Assembly (NCBI RefSeq): GCF_000186465.1
Contig: NZ_GL636091.1
Coordinates: 822,849 to 886,848, forward strand
Length of the DNA stretch: 64,000 bases
From: Streptococcus australis ATCC 700641
Lineage (GTDB): Bacteria; Bacillota; Bacilli; Lactobacillales; Streptococcaceae
Reading direction: 5' to 3'
Below, piece after piece: positions 54,567-64,000 of the stretch. The notes below the pieces were generated by a model. It made no database searches, was not told where the DNA came from, and saw nothing but the letters and a program-made list of their open reading frames with translations. The first letter of the stretch is position 1. Each line of letters opens with the position of its first letter. Both the position numbers and the translations under genes were made by a program.

Positions 54567-56032
54567 TGTCATTCAACCATAAAACCATTGAAGAGTTGCA
54601 CGACCTCCTTGTCTCTAAGGAAATTTCAGCAACCGAATTGACCCAAGCGACGCTTGATGATATCAAGGCGCGTGAAGAAGCCGTCAATGCCTTTGTAACG
54701 GTGGCAGAAGAAGTAGCTCTTGCGCAAGCTAAGGTCATTGATGAAAAAGGGATCGATGCAGATAACCTCTTATCAGGGATTCCACTCGCCGTCAAAGACA
54801 ATATCTCAACAGATGGCATCTTGACAACTGCAGCTTCAAAAATGCTTTACAACTACGAACCTATCTTTGATGCGACAGCGGTTGCTAACGCCAAATCTAA
54901 AGGTATGATTGTCGTTGGTAAGACCAACATGGATGAATTTGCCATGGGTGGATCTGGTGAGACTTCTTACTATGGGCCAACCAAGAATGCTTGGGATCAC
55001 AGCAAAGTGCCCGGTGGATCTTCTAGTGGTTCAGCAGCTGCTGTAGCTTCAGGACAAGTCCGTTTGTCCCTTGGTTCAGATACCGGTGGTTCTATCCGTC
55101 AACCGGCTGCCTTCAACGGAATCGTCGGTCTCAAACCAACTTATGGAACAGTTTCTCGTTTCGGTCTCATTGCCTTTGGTAGCTCACTCGACCAAATTGG
55201 TCCTTTTGCACCAACCGTTAAGGAAAATGCCCTCTTGCTCAATGTCATTGCCAGTGAAGATGTCAAAGATTCAACTTCAGCGCCCGTCCGCGTAGCAGAC
55301 TTTACTTCTAAGATCGGTCAAGATATCAAAGGCATGAAGATTGCCCTTCCGAAAGAATACCTTGGGGAAGGGATTGACCCAGAAGTCAAAGAAACCATCC
55401 TCAACGCTGCTAAGCACTTTGAAAAATTGGGAGCAACTGTCGAAGAAGTCAGCCTGCCTCATTCTAAATACGGGGTTGCTGTCTACTACATCATCGCTTC
55501 ATCTGAAGCTTCTTCAAACTTGCAACGTTTTGACGGGATTCGTTATGGTTTCCGTGCGGAAGATGCCAAGAACTTGGATGATATCTACGTGAACACTCGT
55601 AGCCAAGGTTTTGGTGACGAAGTCAAACGCCGTATCATGCTGGGTACTTTTAGTTTGTCATCTGGTTACTACGATGCTTACTACAAGAAAGCTGGTCAGG
55701 TCCGGACACTTATTATCCAAGACTTCGAAAAAGTCTTTGCGGATTACGACCTCATCCTTGGTCCTACAGCTCCAAGCGTGGCCTTTGATTTGGATTCGCT
55801 CAACCATGATCCTGTTGCCATGTACTTGGCGGACTTGTTGACCATTCCAGTTAACTTGGCGGGTCTTCCAGGGATTTCGATTCCTGCAGGATTTGCTCAA
55901 GGTCTTCCAGTTGGTTTGCAGTTGATTGGTCCTAAGTATTCGGAAGAGACCATCTACCAAGCCGCAGCTGCCTTTGAAGCAACGACGGATTACCACAAGC
56001 AACAACCCCTTATTTTCGGAGGTGACAATTAA
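54566..56032 (+). CDS. gatA: Asp/Glu-tRNA amidotransferase subunit A
   Basis: 488 residues of the amidase-signature family. The Ser-cisSer-Lys triad is visible: Lys in [10 protein letters not shown], cis-Ser and nucleophile Ser in [15 protein letters not shown]...[14 protein letters not shown]. GatA frees ammonia from glutamine for transfer to the tRNA-bound amino acid. TAATG overlaps join it to both neighbours. Confidence 0.97.
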   Translation: MSFNHKTIEELHDLLVSKEISATELTQATLDDIKAREEAVNAFVTVAEEVALAQAKVIDEKGIDADNLLSGIPLAVKDNISTDGILTTAASKMLYNYEPIFDATAVANAKSKGMIVVGKTNMDEFAMGGSGETSYYGPTKNAWDHSKVPGGSSSGSAAAVASGQVRLSLGSDTGGSIRQPAAFNGIVGLKPTYGTVSRFGLIAFGSSLDQIGPFAPTVKENALLLNVIASEDVKDSTSAPVRVADFTSKIGQDIKGMKIALPKEYLGEGIDPEVKETILNAAKHFEKLGATVEEVSLPHSKYGVAVYYIIASSEASSNLQRFDGIRYGFRAEDAKNLDDIYVNTRSQGFGDEVKRRIMLGTFSLSSGYYDAYYKKAGQVRTLIIQDFEKVFADYDLILGPTAPSVAFDLDSLNHDPVAMYLADLLTIPVNLAGLPGISIPAGFAQGLPVGLQLIGPKYSEETIYQAAAAFEATTDYHKQQPLIFGGDN

Positions 56033-57474
56033 TGAACTTTGAAACAGTCATCGGACTTGAAGTCCACGTTGAATTGAATACAAACTCAAAAATTTTCTCA
56101 CCAACCTCTGCCCACTTTGGGAACGAGCAAAATGCCAATACCAATGTGATCGACTGGTCTTTCCCAGGGGTACTTCCTGTCTTGAACAAGGGTGTTGTGG
56201 ACGCTGGAATCAAGGCTGCCTTGGCCTTAAATATGGATATCCACCAGCACATGCACTTTGACCGTAAGAACTATTTCTACCCTGATAATCCAAAAGCTTA
56301 CCAAATTTCGCAATTTGATGAGCCTATCGGTTACAATGGGTGGATTGAAGTGCAACTAGAAGACGGCTCAACTAAGAAAATCGGGATTGAACGGGCCCAC
56401 TTGGAAGAAGATGCTGGTAAGAACACGCATGGTACAGACGGCTTCTCTTATGTAGACCTCAACCGTCAAGGGGTACCACTGATTGAGATTGTATCTGAAG
56501 CAGATATGCGTTCTCCAGAAGAAGCTTATGCTTATTTGACAGCTCTCAAAGAAGTCATCCAATACACAGGTATTTCAGACGTCAAGATGGAAGAAGGATC
56601 GATGCGGGTCGATGCCAACATTTCCCTTCGCCCATATGGTCAAGAGGAATTTGGTACCAAGACGGAGTTGAAAAACTTGAACTCTTTCTCAAATGTCCGT
56701 AAGGGGCTTGAATACGAAGTGGAGCGTCAAGCGAAAATCTTGCGCTCAGGTGGGGTCATTCGTCAAGAAACACGTCGTTATGATGAAGCTAACAAGAGCA
56801 CGATTCTAATGCGTGTCAAAGAAGGAGCGGCAGATTACCGTTACTTCCCAGAACCAGACCTTCCCTTGTTTGAAATCTCAGATGAGTGGATCGAGGAAAT
56901 GCGTACAGAGTTGCCAGAGTTTCCAAAAGATCGCCGTGCTCGCTACGTGGCGGAGCTTGGCTTATCTGACTATGATGCCAACCAATTGACAGCGACGAAA
57001 GTTACTTCTGACTTCTTTGAAGCAGCGGTAGCCCTTGGAGGCGATGCCAAACAAGTGTCAAACTGGCTCCAAGGTGAAGTGGCACAATTCTTGAATGCTG
57101 AAGGAAAAACACTGGAAGAAATCCAATTGACACCAGAAAACTTGGTCGAAATGATTGCCATCATCGAAGATGGAACCATCTCATCTAAGATTGCTAAGAA
57201 AGTCTTCGTTCACTTAGCGAAAAACGGTGGCGGTGCTCGTGACTACGTCGAAAAAGCTGGATTGGTACAGATTTCAGATCCGGAAGTCTTGATCCCTATC
57301 ATCCACCAAGTCTTTGTAGACAACGAAGCAGCCGTAGCCGACTTCAAGTCCGGGAAGCGGAATGCGGACAAGGCCTTCACCGGCTTCCTTATGAAAGCAA
57401 CCAAAGGCCAAGCCAATCCACAAGTAGCCCTCAAGTTACTTGCCCAAGAATTGGCGAAGTTGAAAGAAGAGTAA
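56032..57474 (+). CDS. gatB: Asp/Glu-tRNA amidotransferase subunit B
   Basis: 480 residues. The N-terminal kinase-like cradle starts [23 protein letters not shown] and includes the metal-binding [20 protein letters not shown]. The C-terminal helical/YqeY-like tail binds tRNA. GatB activates Glu-tRNA(Gln) with ATP. It is the last gene of gatCAB, joined to gatA by TAATG. Confidence 0.97.
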   Translation: MNFETVIGLEVHVELNTNSKIFSPTSAHFGNEQNANTNVIDWSFPGVLPVLNKGVVDAGIKAALALNMDIHQHMHFDRKNYFYPDNPKAYQISQFDEPIGYNGWIEVQLEDGSTKKIGIERAHLEEDAGKNTHGTDGFSYVDLNRQGVPLIEIVSEADMRSPEEAYAYLTALKEVIQYTGISDVKMEEGSMRVDANISLRPYGQEEFGTKTELKNLNSFSNVRKGLEYEVERQAKILRSGGVIRQETRRYDEANKSTILMRVKEGAADYRYFPEPDLPLFEISDEWIEEMRTELPEFPKDRRARYVAELGLSDYDANQLTATKVTSDFFEAAVALGGDAKQVSNWLQGEVAQFLNAEGKTLEEIQLTPENLVEMIAIIEDGTISSKIAKKVFVHLAKNGGGARDYVEKAGLVQISDPEVLIPIIHQVFVDNEAAVADFKSGKRNADKAFTGFLMKATKGQANPQVALKLLAQELAKLKEE

Positions 57475-57480
57475 TAGAGA

Positions 57481-57511
57481 AAAACTAGCCGAGAGGTTGG
57501 TTTTTTCTATC
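57481..57511 (+). terminator. Intrinsic terminator after gatB
   Basis: AACTAGCC pairs with GGTTGGTT through two G-U pairs around GAGA, followed by T6. Confidence 0.75.
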
Positions 57512-57572
57512 CATAAAATTGTGTTAGAATAGGAAAGACCATTACATATCAACTAGCATTAGGAGAAGTTAC

Positions 57573-57953
57573 ATGAACAAATTTTTAAGAGCCTTATTTG
57601 TCCTAGTTATCATCGCCATGTCTGGAGCCATTATTTTTCAGCTCTTCTTTCCATCCTATATGGGAAGTCATTCGGGATATGGTGTTTCTGTCGGTTGACA
57701 GCGAGAGATTGGGATTTGGAATGTGGCAGTTCTTGTGATTCTCATTGCTGTCAATCTCAAATATGATTGGTTCTATCTTCGAACAGTACTATTGGCCTTG
57801 ATCATTGGTGGGCTTGGGATTGGGACCAATCATTTATTTGCTTATCTCAACTATCATTTGCCAGTAAATGCAATTGGAGCTTTTGAAAATTATCTTCTTG
57901 TTCTGGGCTGGATTGTCGGTTGGAAATTAGAGTCATCTCGGACCGATAATTAA
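57573..57953 (+). pseudogene. Small membrane protein interrupted by in-frame TGA
   Basis: The frame from ATG 57573 has a good AGGAGAAG site and encodes a TM segment (FLRALFVLVIIAMSGAIIFQLFF). It meets TGA at 57696-57698 (codon 42) and goes on in the same frame to a TAA at 57951-57953. The rest has further TM segments (VAVLVILIAVNL, LLALIIGGLGIG, NYLLVLGWIVGW). The intact product would be 126 residues with a residue such as Trp at codon 42 (TGG to TGA is one change). So this is a nonsense mutation in an otherwise intact gene, a sequencing error or, less likely, readthrough. Function unknown. Confidence 0.8.
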
Positions 57954-57975
57954 GATATTAACTATCTGTTTCTTC

Positions 57976-58004
57976 TTGACAAAGTTTGTGAAAAGGCTTA
58001 CAAT
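57976..58004 (+). promoter_or_regulatory. bdhA promoter
   Basis: TTGACA (57976-57981), a 17-base spacer, then TACAAT (57999-58004), near consensus. The leader is about 53 bases. Confidence 0.9.
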
Positions 58005-58063
58005 ATAGTTGTCGGGTTTCCTGAAAGGGAAATGCAATTCATGGAAATACAAAGGAGAAACAC

Positions 58064-59104
58064 ATGGAAACAATGAAAGCTGCCCGCTGGCATGGCAAGA
58101 AGGACGTTCGTATCGAGGAAGTGGAAGTCCCTAAAGTACAACCTCATCAAGTAAAGGTTGCGGTTAAATTCACAGGAATCTGTGGAACAGACTTGCATGA
58201 ATACTTGGATGGGCCAATCTTCATTCCAACAGAAGAGCATGTTTATTCTGGTCAAAAAGCACCCGTTACCCTCGGTCACGAGTTTGCTGGAGAAATTGTT
58301 GAGGTTGGAAGCGATGTGACTCGTGTCAAAGTTGGGGATCGCGTGACGATTGAACCAATTTTGGCAAAACATAACCTAATCGGTGACTACAACCTTGATC
58401 CAAACTTGAACTTCGTCGGCCTTGCGGCAGATGGTGGTTTTGCGAAGTATTGTGTGCTTGATGGTGATCTTGTGCATGTGATTCCAGATAGCTTGAGCTA
58501 TGAACAAGCAGCGCTTACAGAACCTGCTGCCGTTGCTGTTTATGCCGTTCGTCAATCTGCATTGAAAACTGGGGATACAGCCGTTATCTTTGGTTTGGGG
58601 CCAATCGGTCTCTTGATTGTGGAAGCCCTTCGTGCGGCTGGTGCTTCAAAAATTTATGCAGTTGAATTGTCTCCGGAACGCCAAGCTAAGGCTGAAGAAT
58701 TGGGTGCCATTGTGGTTCGTCCAGAAGAAGGTGAATCAATCGTTGAAGCGATCCATCGTTTAACAGGTGGTGGCGTCGATGTGTCTTATGAAGTAACAGG
58801 GGTTCCTGTTGTTCTTGGACAAGCTTTGGCAGCTGTTCATAAGGCTGGTGAATGTATGGTCGTATCCATTTGGGAACGTGAAGCGAGCATCAATCCAAAT
58901 GAATTCGCTATTCAAGAAAAGACCCTCAAAGGGATTATCGCTTATCGCCACATCTTCCCTAAAGTATTGGAATTAATGGAACAAGGCTACTTCTCTGCTG
59001 AAAAATTGGTTACCAAGAAAATCAAATTGGAAAATATTGTTCAAGATGGCTTTATCGAATTGACGCAAGATAAATCTCAAATCAAGATTTTAGTTGAGCC
59101 GTAA
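58064..59104 (+). CDS. bdhA: (R,R)-2,3-butanediol dehydrogenase
   Basis: 346 residues of the zinc-dependent medium-chain dehydrogenases. The catalytic zinc Cys is in FTGICGTDLHEY and the His/Glu in TLGHEFAGEI. The NAD-binding fold contains FGLGPIGLLIVEALRAAG. ELSPERQAKAEELGAIV and GGGVDVSYEVTGVPVVL closely resemble Bacillus BdhA. The structural-zinc cysteines of alcohol dehydrogenases are missing (LAKHNLIGDYNLDPNLNFVGL), as in that subgroup. It interconverts acetoin and 2,3-butanediol with NADH. The ATG at 58064 has AAAGGAG 7 bases upstream; the Met at 58073 would also fit homologues. Own promoter and terminator. Confidence 0.88.
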   Translation: METMKAARWHGKKDVRIEEVEVPKVQPHQVKVAVKFTGICGTDLHEYLDGPIFIPTEEHVYSGQKAPVTLGHEFAGEIVEVGSDVTRVKVGDRVTIEPILAKHNLIGDYNLDPNLNFVGLAADGGFAKYCVLDGDLVHVIPDSLSYEQAALTEPAAVAVYAVRQSALKTGDTAVIFGLGPIGLLIVEALRAAGASKIYAVELSPERQAKAEELGAIVVRPEEGESIVEAIHRLTGGGVDVSYEVTGVPVVLGQALAAVHKAGECMVVSIWEREASINPNEFAIQEKTLKGIIAYRHIFPKVLELMEQGYFSAEKLVTKKIKLENIVQDGFIELTQDKSQIKILVEP

Positions 59105-59124
59105 TGTACCAAACTTATAGTATG

Positions 59125-59153
59125 AAACCAGTCCATATGGGCTGGTTTTTTTT
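59125..59153 (+). terminator. Intrinsic terminator after bdhA
   Basis: AACCAGTCC pairs with GGGCTGGTT (one G-U) around ATAT, followed by T6-7. Confidence 0.9.
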
Positions 59154-59189
59154 AATGAGAGAGAACAATATAAAAAGATAGTATAAATT

Positions 59190-59204
59190 ACGAAAACGCT
59201 TGCA
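59190..59204. promoter_or_regulatory. cre site (CcpA) at the pullulanase promoter
   Basis: ACGAAAACGCTTGCA matches WTGNAANCGNWNNCW with one mismatch (C for T at position 2). It overlaps the -35, so CcpA would block initiation when glucose is present. Confidence 0.7.
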
Positions 59205-59228
59205 TAAATAATTTTTACATGCTATACT
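59200..59228 (+). promoter_or_regulatory. Pullulanase promoter
   Basis: TTGCAT (59200-59205), a 17-base spacer, then TATACT (59223-59228) with a TGC extension. The transcript would start near 59235, so the in-frame ATG at 59219 is upstream of it. Confidence 0.82.
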
Positions 59229-59260
59229 GGTTGAACACTGATTATTTTAAGGAGACAGAT

Positions 59261-62200
59261 ATGAAACAGAAACCTTCTGTGACAGGCGATAAACAAGTCG
59301 TCTATGCGATTCGTCGATTGAAAAATGGCGTTGGTTCGGTGGCGATTGCGACGAGCTTGGCTTTATTAACAGCCTTTGCTGGTCCGGTCAGTGCGGATGA
59401 AGGGATCAACACCCCTGCACAAGCCTCAGAAGTGGTGACAGCCCCTTCTAATGAAGAGGTTAGTTCTTCATCTGATGCGAAACCAGCTACGACCACTGAG
59501 ACAAGTGAAACCCCAAAAGTGGCGGATGAAAGTGTCACATCGCCCGAAAATGTAAGCGCACTCACTGAAGAGGTGGTATCCCCTAAGGCTGAGAAGGCAG
59601 AAGAGCCGATTGCTGATCAGACTATCCGGATTCACGTGAAAAAGCTACCAGAAGAAAACAAGGAAACGCATGGTCTCTGGACCTGGGATGATGTTGAAAA
59701 ACCATCGGAAAACTGGCCGACAGGTGCCCAATCCTTTAAGGACGCTAAGACGGATGACTACGGCTATTATCTAGATGTCAAGCTCAAAAATGACCAGGCT
59801 AAGAAGATTAGCTTCCTTATCAACAATGTTAAAGGGGACAATATCACAGGCGACAAGTCCATTGAATTGCTCTCTCCAAAAATGAATGAAGCTTGGTTGG
59901 ACGACAAATTTAAGGTCTATTCTTATCAGCCTCAAGCAGAGGGGACTGTCAGAGTGAATTATTACCGGACAGATGGCAACTATGACAAAAAATCTCTCTG
60001 GTATTGGGGAGATGTAGAAAATCCGAGCAGTGCTGCTTGGCCGGATGGGACAGATTTTGTAGCGACAGGGAAATACGGTCGTTACATCGATATCCCCCTA
60101 AAGGAAGCTGCAAAAGAATTTGGTTTCTTATTATTGGATGAAAGCAAGTCTGGAGACGATGTGAAGATTCGACAAGAAGATTATAAATTTGCTGATTTGA
60201 AGAACCACAGCCAGATTTTCTTACGGGACGATGATCCGACCGTTTATACTAACCCATACTATGTCAACGATATCCGTATGACAGGTGCCCAGCATGTTGG
60301 TAAGGAAAAGATTGAAGCCAGCTTCTCGACCTTGGCAGGAGCACAGAAAGAGGAGTTGCTCAAGCGGACCAAGATCACAGATGCTCAGGGAAATCCTGTC
60401 ACCATCTCGGACCTTCTTCTAGATGAAGCAGGGAAGAAAGTAACCTATACAGGGGATTTCTCTCAGGTTGATCAATCCTATACGGTTCAATACGACAATG
60501 ATCGCTTCACAACCAAAATGAACTGGCGCCTCAAGGATGAAGCTTATAGCTATGATGGAACTCTCGGAGCTCATCTTCATGAAGCTGGGAAAAAAGTGGA
60601 TCTTACCCTCTGGTCACCAAGTGCGGATAAAGTATCCGTTGTCGTCTATGATAAGAATGATTCTGAAAAACTAGTTGGTCGTGTGGCTTTAGAAAAAGGG
60701 GAGAGAGGTACTTGGAAGCAGACCCTTTCTGCTGATTCAGGACTGGATATCCAAGATTATACGGGCTATTTCTACCAGTATGAAATTGAACGCCAAGGGA
60801 AAACCTTCACAGTCCTTGATCCTTATGCCAAATCGTTAGCCGCTTGGAACAGTGAATTGGCCAAGACAGATGATGTCCATAAGGTAGCAAAAGCAGCCTT
60901 TGTAGATCCAAGTAAATTAGGTCCGAGTGACTTAACCTATGCGTCCATTCCAAACTTCAAGAAAAGGGAAGATGCCATCATCTATGAAGCCCATGTCCGC
61001 GACTTCACTTCTGATCCGGCTTTGGCGTCAGAGCTTAAGAGCCAGTTTGGGACCTTTGCTTCCTTTGTTGAAAAATTGGATTACCTCAAAGATCTTGGTG
61101 TAACGCACGTTCAACTCTTACCAGTTCTGTCTTATTACCATGTCAATGAATTAAAAAATAGCGAGCGCTTGTTAGAGTATGCATCAAGCAATAGCAACTA
61201 CAACTGGGGCTATGATCCACAGAACTACTTCGCCTTGTCAGGGATGTATTCAACAGATCCAAGCAATCCTCAAAAACGGATTGAAGAATTCAAGAATTTG
61301 GTCAATGAAATCCACAAACGTGGAATGGGAGTGGTACTAGACGTTGTCTATAACCACACAGCTAATGTGGATATCTTTGAGTATATCGAGCCGAATTACT
61401 ATCATTTCATGGATGCGGACGGTACGCCTCGGACAAGCTTTGGTGGTGGACGCTTGGGAACAACCCACTACATGTCCAAACGGGTCTTGGTTGATTCAAT
61501 CAAGTATTTAGTGGATACATATAAGGTGGATGGTTTCCGATTTGACATGATGGGAGACCATGATGCAGCCTCTATCGAAGAAGCCTACAAGGCAGCCCGG
61601 GCTCTGAATCCAAATCTCATCATGTTGGGAGAAGGCTGGGTGACCTATGCAGGTGATGAAAACAGCCCAGTACAACCAGCTGACCAATCTTGGATGAAGA
61701 AAACAGATACTGTTGCAGTATTCTCAGATGATGTTCGAAACAATCTAAAATCTGGCTATCCAAATGAGGGGCAACCTGCCTTTATCACCAATGGAAAACG
61801 GAAAATTGCGACTATCTTTAAGAATCTCATCGCACAACCAACCAACTTTGAGGCAGATAGTCCAGGTGATGTTATCCAATACATTGCAGCCCATGATAAC
61901 TTGACCCTCTTTGATATTATCGCTCTGTCTATCAAGAAGGATCCAAACATTCCAGCAAATAATGCAGAGATCCATCGTCGCTTGCGTCTCGGAAATCTGC
62001 TTGTCTTGACAGCTCAAGGGACACCTTTCCTTCATTCTGGTCAAGAATATGGTCGGACCAAGCAGTTCAAGGATCCAGCTTACCGCACGCCTGTTTCCGA
62101 TGACAAGATTCCAAACAAATCTCATTTGTTGGTCGATGAAAACGGAAAACCATTCGACTACCCTTACTTTATCCATGATTCCTATGACTCAAGTGATGCC

Positions 62201-62959
62201 ATCAACCACTTTGATTGGGAAAAAGCAACCAATGAAGACCTCTATCCAGAGAATACGCGCTCTCGGGCCTTCACCAAAGGGTTAATTGCCCTTCGTAAGT
62301 CGACAGATGCCTTCCGGATGGATAATATGGATGAAGTGAAGAGTCGTGTCAAGCCCTTGACGATTCCAGGTGAGAATGGTGTGGAAGAAGAGGATCAGGT
62401 GATTGGCTACCAAATCACTGCAAGCAATGGGGAAGTATACTTGGTATTGGTAAATGCAGATACCAAGGCGCGTGACTTTGCTCTAGGAACTGACCTAGAA
62501 CGCTTTAGAAATGCAGATGTTCTAGTGGATGGGGAACGCGCAGGTGTTATCAATTTAACGGATCCAAAAGGTCTTAGCTGGACAGAAAGAGGACTTCGAC
62601 TGGATGCTTTGACTGCAACTGTTTTGCGTTTGTCTGCTAAGGAAGAAGCTGAAAATCCAGCACTTCCGGATCGACCTGAATACCATACACCGGTATCTCC
62701 ATCTCCAGAGAAAGTCCTTCCTTCGCAAACTGCTAAACCGACGCCACAACTCCTTGCTCAAAAGAACGAAGAGCCAGAGGTTCAAGATTTGGCTCCTCAT
62801 CATGACTCCGAGTCAGTTGAACATGGAGAAGAAGCAAGTACAGCTCGCGCGCTTCCTGAAACAGGAGAAGCGAGCTCCAACCTCACCAGTCTGGCTGGAC
62901 TTCTTCTCTTAGGAAGTCTCGGGTTAGGAATGGCTAAGAAAGGGAGAGAAGAAGACTAA
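59261..62959 (+). CDS. pulA: Cell-wall pullulanase (GH13, two CBM41)
   Basis: 1,232 residues from the ATG at 59261 (AAGGAG upstream). Signal peptide with a YSIRK-like motif (YAIRRLKNGVGSVAIAT) and cleavage near VSADEG. A Glu/Ser/Thr-rich linker precedes two CBM41 starch-binding modules (about 120-220 HGLWTWDDVE; 225-330 SLWYWGDVE), then an N-terminal E-set/CBM48-like region and the GH13 barrel. Catalytic residues are Asp762 (GFRFDMMGD), Glu791 (LGEGW) and Asp879 (AAHDNLTLFD); the type I motif YNWGYDPQNY is present. The C-terminus has LPETG (1198-1202), a TM segment and KKGREED. It cuts alpha-1,6 links in glycogen, pullulan and starch at the cell surface. It corresponds to SpuA of S. pneumoniae. 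Likely under CcpA control. Confidence 0.95.
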   Translation: MKQKPSVTGDKQVVYAIRRLKNGVGSVAIATSLALLTAFAGPVSADEGINTPAQASEVVTAPSNEEVSSSSDAKPATTTETSETPKVADESVTSPENVSALTEEVVSPKAEKAEEPIADQTIRIHVKKLPEENKETHGLWTWDDVEKPSENWPTGAQSFKDAKTDDYGYYLDVKLKNDQAKKISFLINNVKGDNITGDKSIELLSPKMNEAWLDDKFKVYSYQPQAEGTVRVNYYRTDGNYDKKSLWYWGDVENPSSAAWPDGTDFVATGKYGRYIDIPLKEAAKEFGFLLLDESKSGDDVKIRQEDYKFADLKNHSQIFLRDDDPTVYTNPYYVNDIRMTGAQHVGKEKIEASFSTLAGAQKEELLKRTKITDAQGNPVTISDLLLDEAGKKVTYTGDFSQVDQSYTVQYDNDRFTTKMNWRLKDEAYSYDGTLGAHLHEAGKKVDLTLWSPSADKVSVVVYDKNDSEKLVGRVALEKGERGTWKQTLSADSGLDIQDYTGYFYQYEIERQGKTFTVLDPYAKSLAAWNSELAKTDDVHKVAKAAFVDPSKLGPSDLTYASIPNFKKREDAIIYEAHVRDFTSDPALASELKSQFGTFASFVEKLDYLKDLGVTHVQLLPVLSYYHVNELKNSERLLEYASSNSNYNWGYDPQNYFALSGMYSTDPSNPQKRIEEFKNLVNEIHKRGMGVVLDVVYNHTANVDIFEYIEPNYYHFMDADGTPRTSFGGGRLGTTHYMSKRVLVDSIKYLVDTYKVDGFRFDMMGDHDAASIEEAYKAARALNPNLIMLGEGWVTYAGDENSPVQPADQSWMKKTDTVAVFSDDVRNNLKSGYPNEGQPAFITNGKRKIATIFKNLIAQPTNFEADSPGDVIQYIAAHDNLTLFDIIALSIKKDPNIPANNAEIHRRLRLGNLLVLTAQGTPFLHSGQEYGRTKQFKDPAYRTPVSDDKIPNKSHLLVDENGKPFDYPYFIHDSYDSSDAINHFDWEKATNEDLYPENTRSRAFTKGLIALRKSTDAFRMDNMDEVKSRVKPLTIPGENGVEEEDQVIGYQITASNGEVYLVLVNADTKARDFALGTDLERFRNADVLVDGERAGVINLTDPKGLSWTERGLRLDALTATVLRLSAKEEAENPALPDRPEYHTPVSPSPEKVLPSQTAKPTPQLLAQKNEEPEVQDLAPHHDSESVEHGEEASTARALPETGEASSNLTSLAGLLLLGSLGLGMAKKGREED

Positions 62960-63004
62960 GCTCTTCTAGATAGGACCTTAAAAATACTTTTTAAATCCTG
63001 CATA

Positions 63005-63032
63005 AAATCAGCCCATTTGGGCTGGTTTTTGT
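63005..63032 (+). terminator. Intrinsic terminator after the pullulanase gene
   Basis: AATCAGCCC pairs with GGGCTGGTT (one G-U) around ATTT, followed by T5. Confidence 0.88.
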
Positions 63033-63070
63033 GTTACAATGAGGATGTAAATAATATTTTTGGAGGCAGT

Positions 63071-63981
63071 ATGTCTACAACTCTAAAAGGGACTTTGATC
63101 ACTTTAATAGCAGGGATTGCTTGGGGACTATCCGGAGTTAGCGGGCAATATTTAATGGCTCATGGATTTTCGGCTATCGGGTTAACAAATCTTCGTCTAC
63201 TTTTTTCAGGTATTGTCCTTATTATATTTTCCTACGTAGCGGATAAGGAGAAGGCTTTAGCCTTTGTCAATGATAAATCTTCCTACATTCCCCTTTTACT
63301 TTTTCCTTTTTAGGATTGTTACTGACTCAGCTGACTTATTTAGAGGCGATTGCTGAAACAAATGCTGGGACAGCTACGGTGTTACAGTATCTCTGTCCAG
63401 TGGGAATTTTAGCCTATACCTGTGTCAAGGATAGGGTGGCCCCTACACTAGCGGAAGTAGTTTCGATGCTTTTAGCGATTGGAGGCACATTCTTAATTGC
63501 AACACATGGTCAGCTCAACCACCTGGCCATCAATCCAAAAGGTTTGGCTTGGGGAGTGGTGTCTGCCTTTGCCTATGCCCTTTATATCATTCTACCTCTG
63601 AACTTGATTCAAAAATGGGGAAGTATGTTGGTTATTGGAGTTGGGATGGCTATTCCAGGAATCCTAATGATCCCTTTTAGTGGCCTTCTCTCTTCTTCTG
63701 GAAACTACAGACTCGATACCTGGATGGCCCTTTTTGGCTTGGTGGTTATTGGAACGATTTTTGCCTATACAGCCTTTCTGAAAGGCACCTCTTTGGTCGG
63801 AGCCGTTAAAGGAAGTTTGCTGGCTTCCTTTGAGCCTATTTCGGCAGTTTTCTTTGCCTTTGTCATTATGAAGGAGCATTTCTTTATTATTGACTTCTTG
63901 GGTATGGGCATGATTCTGTTAGCGGTCCTCTTGATCACTCTAAAGGACTTCATTATTCAAAAAGAAAAAGGAATTCTATAA
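63071..63981 (+). pseudogene. EamA/DMT family transporter, frameshifted
   Basis: The first part (63071-63313, MSTTLKGTLITLIAGIAWGLSGVSGQYLM) ends at TAG 63311-63313. The remainder continues one frame over (from about 63307 to 63981: FLGLLLTQLTYLEAIAETNAGTATVLQYLCPVG ... LGMGMILLAVLLITLKDF). Adding one T to the T5 run at 63307-63311 restores one frame of about 303 residues with ten TM segments in two EamA halves, a normal DMT length. It may be a recent frameshift, a slippage site or a sequencing error. Ribosome site GGAGG is intact. Substrate unknown. Confidence 0.85.
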
Positions 63982-64000
63982 AAAAGATGCTGGGCTGTTG

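Noticed and set aside
57723-57953. Second half of the TGA-interrupted gene as an independent gene
   Set aside because: It has no ribosome site of its own and lies in the same frame as the first half; one interrupted gene is simpler.
63316-63981. EamA second half as an independent 221-residue gene
   Set aside because: It would start with TTG inside the first TM region without a ribosome site; the join with the upstream part gives a full-length family member.
1-64000. CRISPR array, prophage or integrative element
   Set aside because: No regularly spaced short repeats, integrase, phage structural genes or attachment-site duplications were seen.

Overview
The window is chromosomal DNA from a low-GC Gram-positive bacterium, almost certainly an oral viridans-group Streptococcus of the sanguinis/gordonii/parasanguinis type. 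The reasons are YSIRK-type signal peptides with LPXTG anchors, a GH13 pullulanase of the streptococcal SpuA type, streptococcal gene order (scrA-scrK ... manA-secA-aroF-acpS-alr-recG; rpsF-ssb-rpsR; uvrA-peptidase-efp-yqhY-nusB), and a histidine-utilisation cluster next to formate-THF ligase. I cannot fix the species from the sequence alone.

Layout. 1-5.4 kb: hut cluster. hutU, ftcD, fchA and the 5' end of fhs run leftward and hutI runs rightward from a shared divergent promoter region; together they take urocanate to formimino-glutamate and move the one-carbon unit to tetrahydrofolate. 5.4-9.1 kb: an unknown two-TM protein and phosphoketolase (xfp). 9.1-19.1 kb: a surface-protease island with two tandem LPXTG subtilases of about 1,500 residues, preceded by the decayed 3' end of an anchored protein with a related tail. 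19.1-21.5 kb: a leftward, overlapping three-gene set (GT2-GtrA, phosphodiester glycosidase, small membrane protein) that looks like envelope-glycan modification. 21.7-22.9 kb: rpsF-ssb-rpsR. 23-30.8 kb: GNAT, DUF1129 protein, corA, uvrA, M24 peptidase, efp, yqhY, nusB. 31-36.8 kb: sucrose regulon (scrR, scrB, scrA, scrK) with shared operator-like sites. 36.9-48 kb: short deformylase-like protein, PAP2 phosphatase, queG, manA, secA, aroF, acpS, alr, recG. 48-57.5 kb: asparaginase, a HAD fusion protein, Usp, aminotransferase, codY-pncA, gatCAB. 57.5-64 kb: a membrane-protein gene interrupted by an in-frame TGA, butanediol dehydrogenase, cell-wall pullulanase, and an EamA transporter broken by a frameshift.

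Regulation visible in the sequence. There are many consensus sigma-A promoters, often with an extended -10. cre-like (CcpA) sites sit at the first protease and at the pullulanase. ScrR-type operators lie at scrB, scrA and scrK, a CodY box lies just upstream of codY, and intrinsic terminators follow most units.

Least explained items: (1) a ~180-bp repeat present three times, with two internal hairpins and terminator-like hairpins at its ends; (2) a 190-nt non-coding stretch between the PAP2 gene and queG that holds several perfect hairpins and ends in a terminator; (3) four degenerate tandem terminators after rpsR; (4) a mirrored CGTC-N8-GTCAA pair in the hut divergent promoter; (5) a leader ORF with a near-ideal Shine-Dalgarno inside a hairpin between the two proteases. 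No CRISPR array, tRNA, rRNA, prophage or complete insertion sequence was seen.
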